Source: Streptomyces sp. NBC_01296
GTDB lineage: Bacteria; Actinomycetota; Actinomycetes; Streptomycetales; Streptomycetaceae
Assembly: GCF_035984415.1 (NCBI RefSeq)
Contig: NZ_CP130720.1
Location: 124,001-188,000 of the forward strand
Direction of reading: 5' to 3'
Length of the DNA stretch: 64,000 nucleotides
Position 1 is the first letter of the stretch. Every line of letters begins with the position of its first letter. The position numbers were made by a program, and so were the translations under genes. Below are positions 43,047 through 52,204 of the stretch, one piece after another. The notes beneath the pieces are model-generated. The model made no database searches. It had not been told where the DNA came from and saw nothing but the letters and a program-made list of their open reading frames with translations.

Positions 43047-44190
43047 CTAAGGCCTGATGTTCTGGTTCAGGTGGAAGAGGTTCCCCGGGTCGTACGTGCG
43101 CTTGACCTCGACAAGGCGGTCGTAGTTCCCCTTGTAGTTGGCCCGGATGCGGTCCTGGTCGTCGTCCGCCATGAAGTTGACGTAGCCGCCCTCCTCCGAG
43201 TGCGGGGGGGGTGGCCTCGTAGTAGTCGCGGACCCAGGCGGTGTTGGCCTCGTTGTCGGCGGGGTCCGGCCACATGCCGGCGATGACGGTGGCGAAGGAG
43301 GCGTCCCGGTAGGCGAAGGCCGTCGCGTCCGGGGCGACGCGGTGGCAGGCGCCGTTGATCGGGTAGATGTGGACCGTCGAGTTCACGGCGGGCACCCGAG
43401 GCCCGTGCACCAGGTGCGCCTCGATCGCCTCGTCGCTCAGCTCCGTCACGAAGTTGGCCTTCCAGTAGTGCTGGAGACCAGGCGGCACCAGCGCGTCGAA
43501 GGCGCTGTTCAGGGCGGGGTACGGCATGACGCCTACGTGCTCCGCGACCACCGGGGCGAAGTCGTGGAAGGGCCGGAGGGCGCGCTCGCCCTCCTCCGTC
43601 GGGCCCGCCCAGCACGACACGATCAGGATGAAGGTGCCGCCGTGCCGGTCCTGCGGGATGAACGGCAGCGGCGGGGCGATCTGGAAGGCCGGGAACCCGC
43701 CGAGCTGCTCCGGCGCGTCGGCGATGAAGTCCCGGTAGCCGCGCAGCACGGCGCCGGCGCTGTCCAGCTCGTAGAGGATCGGCCCGCCGTAGATGTCCTT
43801 GACGGGGCTGAGCCGGAATTCGAAGGAGGTCACCGCGCCGAAATTGCCACCACCGCCGCGCAACGCCCAGAAGAGGTCCTCATGCTCCCGCTAGCTCGCC
43901 ACGACGAGCTGTCCCTCCGCCGTCACCACATCGGCCGAAACCAGGTTGTCGCAGCTCAGACCCAGTCCGCGGTCGAGGCAGCCGATGCCGCCGCCCAGGG
44001 TGAGGCCGCCGACGCCGGTGGTGGAGATGATCCCACCGGTCGTCGCCAGCCCGAAGGCGTACGTCGCCGCGTTGAAGTCGCCCCAGGTCGCGCCGCCCTC
44101 GGCACGCGCCGTCCGCCGTACGGGGTCGACGCGGACGCTCCGGCGGTCGGCGGGTTTGTCGACTCGGCGGCGCGCCGGTATTCGGCGTTG
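43047..44190 (-). pseudogene. FAD-linked oxidase (BBE family), nonsense and frameshift
   Basis: The minus strand reads EGGATWGDFNAATYAFGLAT-TGGIISTTGVGGLTLGGGIG-CLDRGLGL, the FAD-binding loop of berberine-bridge-type oxidases, then a TAG at 43891-43893, WALRGGGGNFGAVTSFEFRL, YWKANFVTELSDEAI and, after a frame change in the G8 run at 43204-43211, GGYVNFMADDDQDRIRANYK-GNYDRLVEVKRTYDPGNLFH-LNQNIRP. The first ~60 residues, including the usual N-terminal FAD motif, are missing. Two lesions plus a truncation mean it is inactive, unless the G-run lesion is an assembly error. Confidence 0.8.
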
Positions 44191-44745
44191 ATGCGTTGAT
44201 TGCGCACGTCTTCAACGGCCAACACCCTCGCGCCTCCGTACCTGAGGCTCGCCAGACGGGTCAGCGGTAGGGACTCCAGCCGCCGCACCGGGCCAGCACG
44301 TTTCCCGCCGCAGCCGGACTCAGGCCGAGCGCGGAAGCGGCCCGGACTGGTGTGGGGGCGGCCCGGTACTGCTACCGCCAGAGCGCTCTGGTCACCGGGC
44401 CTCGCCCGCGCACGCCCTATCGGCGCGGACTGCGCCCGACCATAGCCGCAACCAGCCGGCGCCCCGCATCACAAGCACAGCGTTCGACACCCTGTGTGAC
44501 ATCGAACGGGGTGCGTTGACGCCCGAAGCTGACACCTCCATACCCCCGCCCCTTCGTATCCCGCCACGGTCGGGGGCAGGCGCCGCGGGTGTCGTAGCGG
44601 TCAGGGCAGAGCTCGTAAGCCACACGCCGGTATCGGGTCACCGATTCGGCCCAGTGCCCGTAACGGTCAGGCGGTCCGGGCGGTTGTGGGGTGCGTCGTC
44701 CGAGCTGGATTCCCCCGGCAAACCGTGAGTTCAAGGAGAATTTCC
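44191..44745. other. Intergenic region upstream of the chaplin gene
   Basis: About 555 bases without a supported gene. The open frames are out-of-frame shadows. It should contain the chaplin promoter; I could not recognise its sigma-factor sites. Confidence 0.4.
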
Positions 44746-45015
44746 ATGTTCCGTATCGCCAAGGCCGTAGCCGCTACCGCCGCCGCCGGTGCCGTCCTGG
44801 CAGGCGGGGCCGGCATGGCCGCCGCCGACGCCACCGCCGAGGGCGCCGCCATCGGGTCCCCCGGCGTCCTGTCCGGCAACGTCGTCCAGGTCCCCATCCA
44901 CATCCCCGTCAACGTCTGCGGCAACACCGTCAACGTCGTCGGTCTCCTCAACCCCGCCTTCGGCAACACCTGCATCAACGCCAGCGGGCACAAGGAAGGC
45001 CACTACAAGGGCTAG
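44746..45015 (+). CDS. Short chaplin (surface amyloid protein)
   Basis: An 89-residue secreted protein from ATG 44746, with AAGGAG nine bases upstream. The signal peptide is FRIAKAVAATAAAGAVLAGG-AGMAAA. One chaplin domain follows: SPGVLSGNVVQVPIHIPVNV-CGNTVNVVGLLNPAFGNTCI, with both conserved cysteines (VNVCGN and GNTCIN). Short chaplins coat aerial hyphae and self-assemble as amyloid on the cell surface. The tail HKEGHYKG is unusual but short. This is the clearest Streptomyces marker in the window. Confidence 0.95.
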   Translation: MFRIAKAVAATAAAGAVLAGGAGMAAADATAEGAAIGSPGVLSGNVVQVPIHIPVNVCGNTVNVVGLLNPAFGNTCINASGHKEGHYKG

Positions 45016-45100
45016 CAGCACGGCGAGTACTGACACCACCAGGCCCTGGACCCGGCGCACACAGCGCGCCGTCTCACCCAGCGCCAACTGAACCAGCCGC

Positions 45101-45175
45101 AGCGCACAGCCCGGTATCGAAATCGGCCTCCCCTTCCTTCCCCAGGGGAGGCCGCATCGTGCCGGGCTGTGCGCT
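45101..45175. terminator. Nested hairpin after chaplin
   Basis: Outer arms AGCGCACAGCCCGG (45101-45114) and CCGGGCTGTGCGCT (45162-45175) pair perfectly. Inside, CGGCCTCCCCT (45124-45134) pairs with AGGGGAGGCCG (45144-45154). A stem within a stem. It is probably a terminator or a cruciform. Confidence 0.65.
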
Positions 45176-45342
45176 GCAGCCTTCGGGTATACGCAGCGGC
45201 TCCGTCGTCGGGAAGAGGAGCCGTTTGGGTATGCGGTTGGACACTGTCAGGCGTGGCTGTGGTGATGCCGCTTGTTACCGGTGCGCGAGGCGGCCGAGGC
45301 CAGGGCCCAAGCTCACCCCGGCCCGCGCAGCACCTCTTGACG

Positions 45343-45690
45343 ATCTGCGGCTCGAACGAGCCCTCCCGGTCCCGCGGGACCTCGAGCACGACCGGGCCGA
45401 CCTCGGTCACCACAGTCCTCGACCGGCCCCCTTCCGGGTCTTGCCCGAGCCGGGCCTCTCATGCTTCTCATGCCCGAGGTGGTCAGTGATCTCGCCTTCC
45501 AGAGCGGGCTCGAGGATCCTCTTCGTGAGCTGCTGCAGCAGACCACCCCGGCCAGTCAGTTTGATCCCGTCGCCTTGGCCCGGTCCACCAGCTGACTGAT
45601 CAGCTGATCGTCCAGAGCGTCCGGCACCAACCCGGACGGCTGCACTTCCGCCAAGGCCTCCGCCGACACGGTCACTTCTATCATCAGGCG
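45343..45690 (-). pseudogene. IS256-family transposase N-terminal fragment
   Basis: The minus strand reads IKLTGRGGLLQQLTKRILEP-ALEGEITDHLGHEKHERPGS-GKTRKG and, after a frame change near 45410, VTEVGPVVLEVPRDREGSFE-PQIVKR. This is the well-known start of IS256 (Mutator) transposases, where ALEGEITDHLGY and SFEPKIVKKRQRR are expected. The catalytic DDE part is missing, as are both ends. It is separate from the chaplin gene by the nested hairpin. Confidence 0.85.
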
Positions 45691-46086
45691 TCACTTCCTA
45701 TTCGAAGATCCACCGTTGACCGTACAGACCCGCAGCAGACACAGTGTCCTGTGCAGGTGGACCTTGCACATTCCAACTTCACCTTGCATCGAACACCGCA
45801 CATTCCAGTTGGATCTTGCCTACGTGTCCGGTATCGGTTAGGTCTGCCCTTATCAGGCAAGTTGACATCTCACCGTGGCTGGTCTGGGTCGGACTCGGTC
45901 GACGGTGGATCTTCGAACGGGAAGGGACAAGGACGTCATGCCGGGCGGCGGAGGGCGCATCCACGGCGCAGTGCGGTTCAAGCCGCTGGCCGAAGTGCTC
46001 TCTGTCGGCGCGCCTGCCGCTGCAGGAAGCTGACGACCAGTAGGGTCGGTCGCGACTGCGGCACGCATCAGGCGAAGGAGTCACCC
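45691..46086. other. Intergenic region, no gene seen
   Basis: Short open frames only. The right end carries GAAGGAG at 46074-46080, the ribosome-binding site of the next gene. I see no repeat or RNA gene here. Confidence 0.4.
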
Positions 46087-46521
46087 ATGGGAGCCCTGCC
46101 CGACGGCATCTACCGCATGAGCCTCGACGACGAGACACGCCTCACCTCGACGGACGAGAGGACCGTCACCCTTCTGCCTGCCCAGGATGATGCACGGCAG
46201 GAGTTTGCGGTGCGGTGCACCAGCGGGGACAACTACTCCATCGCTAAGCCCTCCCCCTACTGGCCCGTCCCGTTCGTGTGCCACGACGGCGACCCGAAGG
46301 AAGGCGCGAGGGTGATCCTGCGGGTGAGTGACTTCCCTTCCAACGAGTGGAAGATCACCCAAGGTTCGGGGCCGAAAACCTTCACCATCGTTGCTGCCGG
46401 TGGCGGACCGTCCCTGACGATCGGGCCCGGGCGGATCCCGATCTTCCCGCCCATCCTGGAGCTGACGTCCAGTTCCAACGGGGACCACAGCTGGATTTTC
46501 GAGTTCGTCCGGGAGTCGTAG
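46087..46521 (+). CDS. Beta-trefoil-like small protein
   Basis: A 144-residue protein starting MGALPDGIYRMSLDDETRLT. It is beta-rich with three similar stretches (DGIYRMS, FAVRCTSGDNYSI, SWIFEFV at the ends of each) that suggest a beta-trefoil, like the I66 type protease inhibitors (macrocypins) or ricin-B lectins. I cannot verify the fold from sequence alone. No signal peptide is seen. A protease inhibitor or lectin role is a guess. Shine-Dalgarno GAAGGAG is seven bases from ATG. It is flanked by IS256 remnants on one side and an unknown gene on the other. Confidence 0.6.
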   Translation: MGALPDGIYRMSLDDETRLTSTDERTVTLLPAQDDARQEFAVRCTSGDNYSIAKPSPYWPVPFVCHDGDPKEGARVILRVSDFPSNEWKITQGSGPKTFTIVAAGGGPSLTIGPGRIPIFPPILELTSSSNGDHSWIFEFVRES

Positions 46522-46785
46522 TCGCGTGACGCGCCTCGGCCGCGCTGGGTACGGCCGAGGCGGCGTCACTCTCCGATGGCACTCAGCCCTCGCTTACATT
46601 CCGGTGAGGCTGACCAAACTGCGCCGCGACAGGACAATACGGCTGGGGTTCGCGAGCTGGAACGGCGATCGGGGGCGCGGTCCGTCGCCGAAGATGCAAG
46701 GTAAGTCTGCGCAACTGGCGCCGGTCGTACAGACGAACTCTTCACCTCGCTGGTCACGACCGTCGTCCGGCCGCACCGGACACAC

Positions 46786-46823
46786 AGCAGCGCCCCGGAG
46801 CCGATCAGCTCCGGGGCGCTGCT
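46786..46823. terminator. Strong 16-bp terminator hairpin
   Basis: AGCAGCGCCCCGGAGC (46786-46801) pairs perfectly with GCTCCGGGGCGCTGCT (46808-46823), loop CGATCA. It closes the beta-trefoil gene and the region to its right. Confidence 0.85.
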
Positions 46824-46974
46824 GCCCTCGTGATGCAGCACCTTCGGGAAGGGGGCGCGGCAGGTGTTCTTCGGGGCCGCTACTGGTCGGGGTGGACGGC
46901 CTTGGTCGGAGGACCCGAGCGCGCACACGACGACCCTCGGCCGGCCGCGGGCCGTTCTGTGGTGCCGGGCCGGA

Positions 46975-47649
46975 ATGACACTGCGCGTCCTGGTCCTGGA
47001 CGACGCCGGACCATACCGGCGCGCCCTGGAGGAGCTCGGCAGGAAGGCCGATCCGGTCTGGGCCGGCCAGGTCGGGATGACGCTCGCCGGTGACCTGGCC
47101 GTCGGCTTCGGCGCGACGATCGCGCTGAACACCGAGACCGACTGGAACGAGGTGAAGAGCGCCTGGGCGGTCGACAAGTACGGCCGCCCCGCCAAGGACC
47201 GGTACAAGATGGGGGCCGACCGTGTCGGCGGCACCAACGACGACCAGCTGAGGGTGGTCCGGACGTTCTTGGCCACCCTGCTGCTGATCCGGCAACCCGC
47301 CGACGAGCGCCGGGGCATGTGGCAGGAGGAGCGGGTGAGGCCCGCCGGGGCCGCTCTCAAGCGCCTGCGCCGGGCGGGTGCCGAGCATCCCGACGCACCG
47401 GTCCGCTACATCACCCTCCGCCAGTCCATCCGGCCCGCACCGGACGACGACCACGGGGCCCGGGACACCGCGGGCCGCGTCTACCGGCACCAGTGGTTTG
47501 TTCGTCCACACCGGCGCACCTACCCCGATCACAACGACCCCACCGGCTTCTCCCGTAAGTGGGTCGGCCCCTACCTGGTTACCCCCGCAGGTTGCGAAAG
47601 CGCCCCCATCCTGGGCCGAGAACGAGTCGTCAGCGTCCTACGCCGCTGA
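46975..47649 (+). CDS. Hypothetical protein of mobile-element type
   Basis: A 224-residue protein from ATG 46975. Signature segments are RALEELGRKADPVWAGQVGM-TLAGDLAVGFGATIALNT, LRVVRTFLATLLLIRQPADE, VRYITLRQSIRPAPDDD and RQWFV..HRRTYPDHNDPTG, ending GPYLVTPAGCESAPILGRER-VVSVLRR. The residue pattern HQWFVRPHRRTYPD and the final VTPAGC are typical of a conserved Streptomyces family that turns up in integrative elements; its function is unknown to me. Relatives are often longer at the N-terminus, so the 5' end may be cut. The reading frame is open 37 codons upstream without family-like residues. Confidence 0.6.
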   Translation: MTLRVLVLDDAGPYRRALEELGRKADPVWAGQVGMTLAGDLAVGFGATIALNTETDWNEVKSAWAVDKYGRPAKDRYKMGADRVGGTNDDQLRVVRTFLATLLLIRQPADERRGMWQEERVRPAGAALKRLRRAGAEHPDAPVRYITLRQSIRPAPDDDHGARDTAGRVYRHQWFVRPHRRTYPDHNDPTGFSRKWVGPYLVTPAGCESAPILGRERVVSVLRR

Positions 47650-47960
47650 CCGCGAGCCAGCACCGACTCCCGCCAGCGGTCGGAGCCACGACCTGCCGCA
47701 GCAGCGCGTCGGCGGGCGCGCGAGTCCGGCCGGGCCATGAACCGGCTGTAGCACTGGGCGAAGGCCTCGCTGGTGCGCTCTCGGTCGGCCAGCGCTCCCA
47801 GATCTCCCAGGGTCCGCACCACGTCCGGGTAGTGGCGTGTGCCCCGGATCGCGAGCAGGTCCTCCACGCGCCTCCACGCGGCCTCGGGGTCGTGCTGCCG
47901 CTCGCGGCTTCGTGGGCCACAATTCGAGAGTCCGGGGCCTTCCCCCGCGCGCACGTGCGA
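47640..47960 (-). pseudogene. Possible remnant, RQHDPEAAWRRVEDLLAIRG type
   Basis: One minus-strand frame contains RQHDPEAAWRRVEDLLAIRG-TRHYPDVVRTLGDLGALADR and RTSEAFAQCYSRFMARPDSR, which looks like the C-terminal helical part of a SWIM/helical protein family. The frame starts and ends in unrelated sequence and overlaps other shadows. I consider it a decayed gene fragment at best. Confidence 0.35.
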
Positions 47961-48217
47961 GGCTCAGGCCGGGGCGGACCAAGCGATGGGGCCTTGTCCG
48001 GGGAGGATCTCGGCCAATCCCTGCGATGCCCGGCGGTGGCCGGCCGGCGACCGGTAGCTTCGCCGCCATGACGACCCCCTTACTCCACCGCCGTCCTCCC
48101 GCCGCTCCCACCTCCACCCCGCCGAAGGGTCGCCCGACGACCGCCCCCACCCGCCCGGACAAGAACCCTCCGATGCCGCCCAACCCGCCCCAGCCCCGAT
48201 AAGGAGAGCTGACTGCT

Positions 48218-49024
48218 GTGCGCGTGGACCGGCTCCCGTACGAGGACCTCCCCGAAGCCACCCGGCAGGCCGTGGCCGACCGGGTCGGGCCCGGCTGCCC
48301 GCGCGTCGACATGGACAACGGCACCAGCAGCTCACTGGCCTCCCTGTTCTTCCCTCCGGGCGCCCCCAAGCAGTTCATCAAGGGGCTCCCGCTGGACCAC
48401 GAGCGGCTGGATGAACTCGAAGCGGAGGCGGCCGTCAACCCGTTCCTGCCCACCTGCGCACCGAAGGTGCTGTGGCGGACGGAGGCGGGCGGCTGGCTGC
48501 TGGTCGCCTTTCAGGGCGTGACCGCCACCCCATGGGCGTGGTTCGCCCAGAGCAGCGACCACCTGGAGCCGATCGCCGCCGTGCTGCGCGAGCTGAGCGT
48601 GCGCCCCGCGCCCCAGACACTCGCAAGGACAGCGTGGGACCGGTGGGGTGAGTACTGCAACCCGGCCGACGAGCACCTGTTCACCGGTGACCGGCTCGTG
48701 CACTCCGACCCGGCCGCCAGCAACTTCATGATCGGGGAGAACCATCGGGTGTGGCTGACCGACTGGGCCTGGGCGATGCGCGGCCCGGCCTGGATCGACG
48801 CCGCCCTGTGGGGGATGCGGCTCGTCCTGGACGGCTGGCAGACCCCCGAACAGGCGGCCCGCTGGGCACAGTCCATCCCCGCGTTCGCGAGCGCCCCCCG
48901 CGAAGCCGTACGCGCCCTCACCGAAGCCGAGGCGCGCTCCTGGGAAGCCTGGCAGAAATACGGGATGACCGAGCTCGACGAGACGATCGCCGCCGCCCGC
49001 GCATGGGCCGCACACTGGAGCTGA
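48218..49024 (+). CDS. APH-like kinase-fold protein
   Basis: A 268-residue protein starting GTG 48218 behind AAGGAGA. It has the protein-kinase-like fold of aminoglycoside phosphotransferases: RLVHSDPAASNFMIGENHRV-WLTDWAWAM contains the catalytic H-x-D-x4-N and the metal-binding Asp (TDW). The N-terminal lobe (DNGTSSSLASLFFPPGAPKQ-FIKGLPL) lacks a clear glycine-rich loop but has a Lys in FIKG that could bind ATP. Such enzymes phosphorylate small molecules or are resistance-type kinases. The substrate is unknown. The family is common in Streptomyces accessory regions. Confidence 0.8.
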   Translation: MRVDRLPYEDLPEATRQAVADRVGPGCPRVDMDNGTSSSLASLFFPPGAPKQFIKGLPLDHERLDELEAEAAVNPFLPTCAPKVLWRTEAGGWLLVAFQGVTATPWAWFAQSSDHLEPIAAVLRELSVRPAPQTLARTAWDRWGEYCNPADEHLFTGDRLVHSDPAASNFMIGENHRVWLTDWAWAMRGPAWIDAALWGMRLVLDGWQTPEQAARWAQSIPAFASAPREAVRALTEAEARSWEAWQKYGMTELDETIAAARAWAAHWS

Positions 49025-49453
49025 CCGCGGGCCACCGGTCCCAGGTAGCTGGTGAAGCCGCACCCAAGCATCTGTACGCCCCGCCCGATGCAGCCAGATG
49101 CGCAGCCGCAGGCCTTCGGCGGGACACACCGGAGACCCTCGAGCGCAAGAGGCCACCATGACTGTCCGCGCAGGCGAGCACACCCGATGACCAACTGGTC
49201 CTCACTACCTGTCCACCCCGAACAGGACCCCATCCCCAACTCAACAGCCCGCGGAACCTGGAGACCCCGTTATACCGCCCAGACCCAGACCCCTGACACC
49301 GAAAAGAGAATCGTCCTCGACAGCGAAGCGAGAACTCCCACATGACGACTGCTCAGTTTCCCTGACCGACGTAGTTGGCCCGCCTGGCCAGATGCGTGCT
49401 CAGTCGGGTACCACACTCCGCCTGCGGCCAGACGACCTCGCAGCCGGCTGCCG
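49025..49453. other. Intergenic region with one palindromic repeat
   Basis: No supported gene. It contains the partial copy of the palindromic repeat at 49371. Confidence 0.4.
49371..49401. repeat. Palindromic intergenic repeat, copy 2
   Basis: GTAGTTGGCCCGCCTGGCCA with GTGCTCAG downstream; matches the left arm and loop of 62507-62541 but lacks the clean second arm. Confidence 0.4.
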
Positions 49454-49768
49454 TCAGATACCGGCAGCCTGCAGTTGGGCGAAGGTGCCGACCTTCGCCG
49501 ACCATGCCTGCTGGCCCTGTAGAGGACGCCATCCGATCAGCGAGTCGGAGGTGACCGTGTCAGGCCAGATCATGTAGCCGAGCATGACGAGCTCACACCC
49601 CGCCGCATGGGCTGCGTCGGCCGGGAATGTCGGCCAGTCAGGCCAGTGCGAGAGGTCCTTCTCGGCGAGGGGCTCGCGACTTCCCTCGCGAACCACTTGC
49701 AGCAGGTAACCGCTGTCCGCCGCCTTGCAGATGGCAGTGAGATCACAGCGGAAATCGTCAGTCGTCAT
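49454..49768 (-). CDS. 104-aa hypothetical protein
   Basis: From ATG 49768 the protein reads MTTDDFRCDLTAICKAADSG-YLLQVVREGSREPLAEKDLS, ending QQAWSAKVGTFAQLQAAGI. It is soluble, acidic, with Trp-rich HWPDWPTFP in the middle. I do not recognise it. It is close to an IS5 fragment (49789-49977) on the same strand. The reading frame is clean and the codon use coding-like. Confidence 0.55.
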   Translation of the reverse strand: MTTDDFRCDLTAICKAADSGYLLQVVREGSREPLAEKDLSHWPDWPTFPADAAHAAGCELVMLGYMIWPDTVTSDSLIGWRPLQGQQAWSAKVGTFAQLQAAGI

Positions 49769-49788
49769 GGCAAAGGACGCTAACAAGA

Positions 49789-49977
49789 TCAGCGTACTGG
49801 CGAAGTGTCGGGTACCGGCGTGGGTGCTGGCCTGGGGCCTGGACCACCATCGAACTGTTCCCGCAACCGCTCCGGGTACGGGCCGTACCTACCGATCGGC
49901 AGGTACGGCTCGATGAACTTCCACTGGGCATTGGTGAGTTGCCTACGAGTCACGACCACAGTCCTACCGGCTTCCAC
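49789..49977 (-). pseudogene. IS5-family transposase N-terminal fragment
   Basis: The minus strand reads TRRQLTNAQWKFIEPYLPIG-RYGPYPERLREQFDG, the opening helix bundle of an IS5-type transposase. Only about 45 residues remain; the sequence then becomes unrelated. It is too short for function. Confidence 0.75.
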
Positions 49978-50030
49978 CCCAGGAAGAGGACAGAACCCAG
50001 GAAGTGATCACGACATCACACAGGCCCTAG

Positions 50031-50195
50031 CTAGTGTCCTGCGCCGGAGATCCGTTGGCAGAAGCGGGCGAGTGAGTCGAGGATCTCTTCGGCTGTCTTG
50101 GTCCAGGTGAACGGGGTCGGGTTTTCGTTCCACTGCTTGGCACAGGCTCGGATGTCGGCTTCCAGGGAGGGGACTGTAAATCGTTCGTTTGACAG
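50031..50195 (-). pseudogene. IS630-family transposase C-terminal fragment
   Basis: The minus strand reads [53 protein letters not shown] and a stop. It parallels the C-terminus of transposase B ([20 protein letters not shown]). The adjacent plus-strand sequence CTAGTGTCCTGCGCCGGAGA resembles its left end too, so a related IS630 was once inserted here. Confidence 0.85.
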
Positions 50196-50316
50196 ACCCG
50201 CGCGGCCACACACCACCAGAAACCGACAAACCATCACGGAAAAGACCGTTGCCGTACTAGCTCTGCCAAGGGCGGAGGCCGATAGTGAGTGGCCGATCAC
50301 AGATTTCCAGGGTTGC

Positions 50317-50649
50317 TCATCGTTCCGCGCCGGGAGACCGATACCGGACTTGGCCGGCTCTGTGTAGGGCACCCAGCGTTTCATCGACGGTCAGGAGAAC
50401 GGTCGTCTCGAACGAGCTGAGCGCGCCGCCTCCACTGATCGCGAGCGCAACGGCAGCCATGGACACGTTGTCCGGAGCTTCCCACAGGTTGTAGCCGTCG
50501 TGCGTGCCGAAGGCATACCAGAAGCCGTGGAGCTTCCCGCCGACGGACTCGATGTACGACCGTGCGGCCTCTGCACGGTCCTCGGGGTGGCCGATCAGCC
50601 TCGCCCATGTCTCCGGCGTGTAGCTGAACCTCGATAGATAGAGCGGCAT
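50317..50649 (-). CDS. GYD domain protein
   Basis: A 110-residue protein from ATG 50649: MPLYLSRFSYTPETWARLIG, then VGGKLHGFWYAFGTHDGYNL-WEAPDNVSMAAVALAI and SSFETTVLLTVDETLGALHR. The G-x-W-x-A-F-G-x-H-D-G-Y stretch is the GYD family (PF08734). The function is unknown; the fold is a ferredoxin-like dimer in related proteins. The gene is monocistronic. It lies between the IS630 fragment and ligase remnants, in a decayed neighbourhood, yet is intact. Confidence 0.85.
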   Translation of the reverse strand: MPLYLSRFSYTPETWARLIGHPEDRAEAARSYIESVGGKLHGFWYAFGTHDGYNLWEAPDNVSMAAVALAISGGGALSSFETTVLLTVDETLGALHRAGQVRYRSPGAER

Positions 50650-50839
50650 CCTGTTCTCCTTCGTTTTGCCAAGGGATGCCACGCTGGGTGGGGGACGCGC
50701 CGGATGCAGCCCGCGGATCCCCCAAACAGCCGGGAACGATGACCAGCACGGCCCACAGTCGACGGTGAGTGGGGCCGCCGGGCGGTGGTGCCTACCCTGA
50801 TCACCGTTGAGCCCGCTGACGGCCTCTGCGGGGACGGCG

Positions 50840-50985
50840 GACCCTGGAAGACTTCTCCTCCTCGGCCGCCACGACCAGTCGGGCCGGCTGCGCGCGGTCG
50901 GCCTAACGGTGCGCGTGTGCCCGGAGGCCCGGCAGGTCGGGGAGCCTCTGACCGAGCCCGGCCCCGACTACCCCTGGGGGGGTGT
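50840..50985 (+). pseudogene. ATP-dependent ligase fragment, internal part
   Basis: The plus strand reads PGRLLLLGRHDQSGRLRAVG-LTVRVCPEARQVGEPLTEPG-PDYPWGGV. The intact ligase has RPQLLVLGRHDHTGRLRAVG-RTVPLRTEAARLVAEHLAAA-DPGHPWEGV in the same order. This is the C-terminal OB-fold portion of another ligase. It ends in unrelated sequence. Confidence 0.75.
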
Positions 50986-51205
50986 CAAGACAGGTCAGGA
51001 TCAGCTGGCGACCCCGGCGGCCACGTTCTTCGGCGCAACGGGAAAGTCGGGCCTGCTGGTCTCCGCCCGATGAGGGTTGTGGACCGTTCTTGCGATCCGT
51101 GGCGGACCGGGCGCTGGTGCTGCCAGACCAGTTGCTCACCGCCCCGGCGATACCGCGCGACCGCGGCTACGGCTTGTGTCAGTGGAGCATCGGATAATTC
51201 CGATC

Positions 51206-52045
51206 ATGGTTCACACTATTCCTCTGACCTTGCCCGCGTCGATGGTGGAGGCGCACCGAGTCGATCTGACCGCCAAGCCCTCCGAACCTGACACTCTGCC
51301 GCTCATGCATGCAGACCCCATCGACCAGGCGCGACGTCTCGTCCGCAGCCGATTTCCAGATGCGCTCTCGGTGATCCTCGCCGGCTCCACGGCTACGGGA
51401 CGAGCCACTGCCAACAGTGACCTGGACATCGCGGTGCTCATCGAGGACGGCGGCGTAACCTGCCGGGAGACCATCCGGTTCGAGGAACGTGTCGTAGAAC
51501 TCTTCGTCCACACCCGTACCGGTCTCCTCGAGCTCTTCGCCGCAGACGTCGCCGCACGGCGGGCGGTCCTCCAGAACATGTATGCCTCCGGTCTGGTTCT
51601 GGTCGATTCCGATGGCGAAGCCGGGCGCGCTCGCGCCCTGGCCGAAGCGGACCTCCGCGGAGGTCCGCCTGCACTGGAAACGCAGGCCGTCGATACGAAA
51701 CGCTACGGTCTGACGGACGCACTTGACGACCTCGCTGACGCGAGTGACCCCATCGAGCGTCTGGCCGTGGCCGGGTACGTGGTCAATGCCGCCGCCGATC
51801 TGCTCTGCGACCACCATCACGCGTGGATCGGCGGCGGGAAGTGGTTTCCCCGCCGCCTGTTGGAAGCCGACCCACAGCGCGGAGCCGCCCTTCTCGAAGG
51901 ACACCACCGCTTGTGCGGGTCAGGCGACCCCGCAGCACTGATCAGCGCAGCGTTGAAGGTGCTCGACCTCGTCGGCGGCCCTCTCCGCGAGGGATACCGC
52001 AGGACCTGGCACGGCACCATCGACTCGGTTGCCGCGGCGCGCTGA
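51206..52045 (+). CDS. Nucleotidyltransferase-fold protein
   Basis: A protein of up to 279 residues with the pol-beta-type motif FPDALSVILAGSTATGRATA-NSDLDIAVLIE: G-S-x10-D-x-D, which binds metal and nucleotide. The rest is helical (VVELFVHTRTGLLELFAADV, ERLAVAGYVVNAAADLLCDH). ATG 51206 has no clear Shine-Dalgarno; ATG 51305 (MHADPIDQARRLVRSRFPDA) is an alternative supported by family-like sequence from there. Candidates are antibiotic-modifying or toxin-type nucleotidyltransferases (MNT-like), but nothing here specifies which. Confidence 0.75.
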   Translation: MVHTIPLTLPASMVEAHRVDLTAKPSEPDTLPLMHADPIDQARRLVRSRFPDALSVILAGSTATGRATANSDLDIAVLIEDGGVTCRETIRFEERVVELFVHTRTGLLELFAADVAARRAVLQNMYASGLVLVDSDGEAGRARALAEADLRGGPPALETQAVDTKRYGLTDALDDLADASDPIERLAVAGYVVNAAADLLCDHHHAWIGGGKWFPRRLLEADPQRGAALLEGHHRLCGSGDPAALISAALKVLDLVGGPLREGYRRTWHGTIDSVAAAR

Positions 52046-52084
52046 CACAGAGTGCCAGCACCGCGGCCGACAACGGACAGCTGG

Positions 52085-52198
52085 CAACCCCGTCCATAAC
52101 TTCTTCTCCAGGGCCAGGCCGCCCGCCAGAACGCCGGGACCGGGGACGGACTCGGCGGCCTGGGCGAGCATCGGCTCGAAGGGAGGGGTCAGGACCAC
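52085..52198 (-). pseudogene. ATP-dependent ligase N-terminal fragment
   Basis: The minus strand reads MVLTPPFEPMLAQAAESVPG-PGVLAGGLALEKKLWTG, parallel to the intact ligase MVLRPPVEPMLAQAAEVIPP-VRPLTSGVAYEQKFDG. The catalytic Lys region has changed (EKKLWTG in place of EQKFDG), so it is inactive. About 38 codons. It is opposite in strand to the fragment at 50840, so the ligase copy has been broken and rearranged. Confidence 0.75.
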
Positions 52199-52204
52199 TC
52201 GGGG

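Noticed and set aside
49187..49345. Small plus-strand ORF (MTNWSSLPVHPEQDPIPNS)
   Set aside because: No Shine-Dalgarno, polar low-complexity sequence, no coding bias visible.
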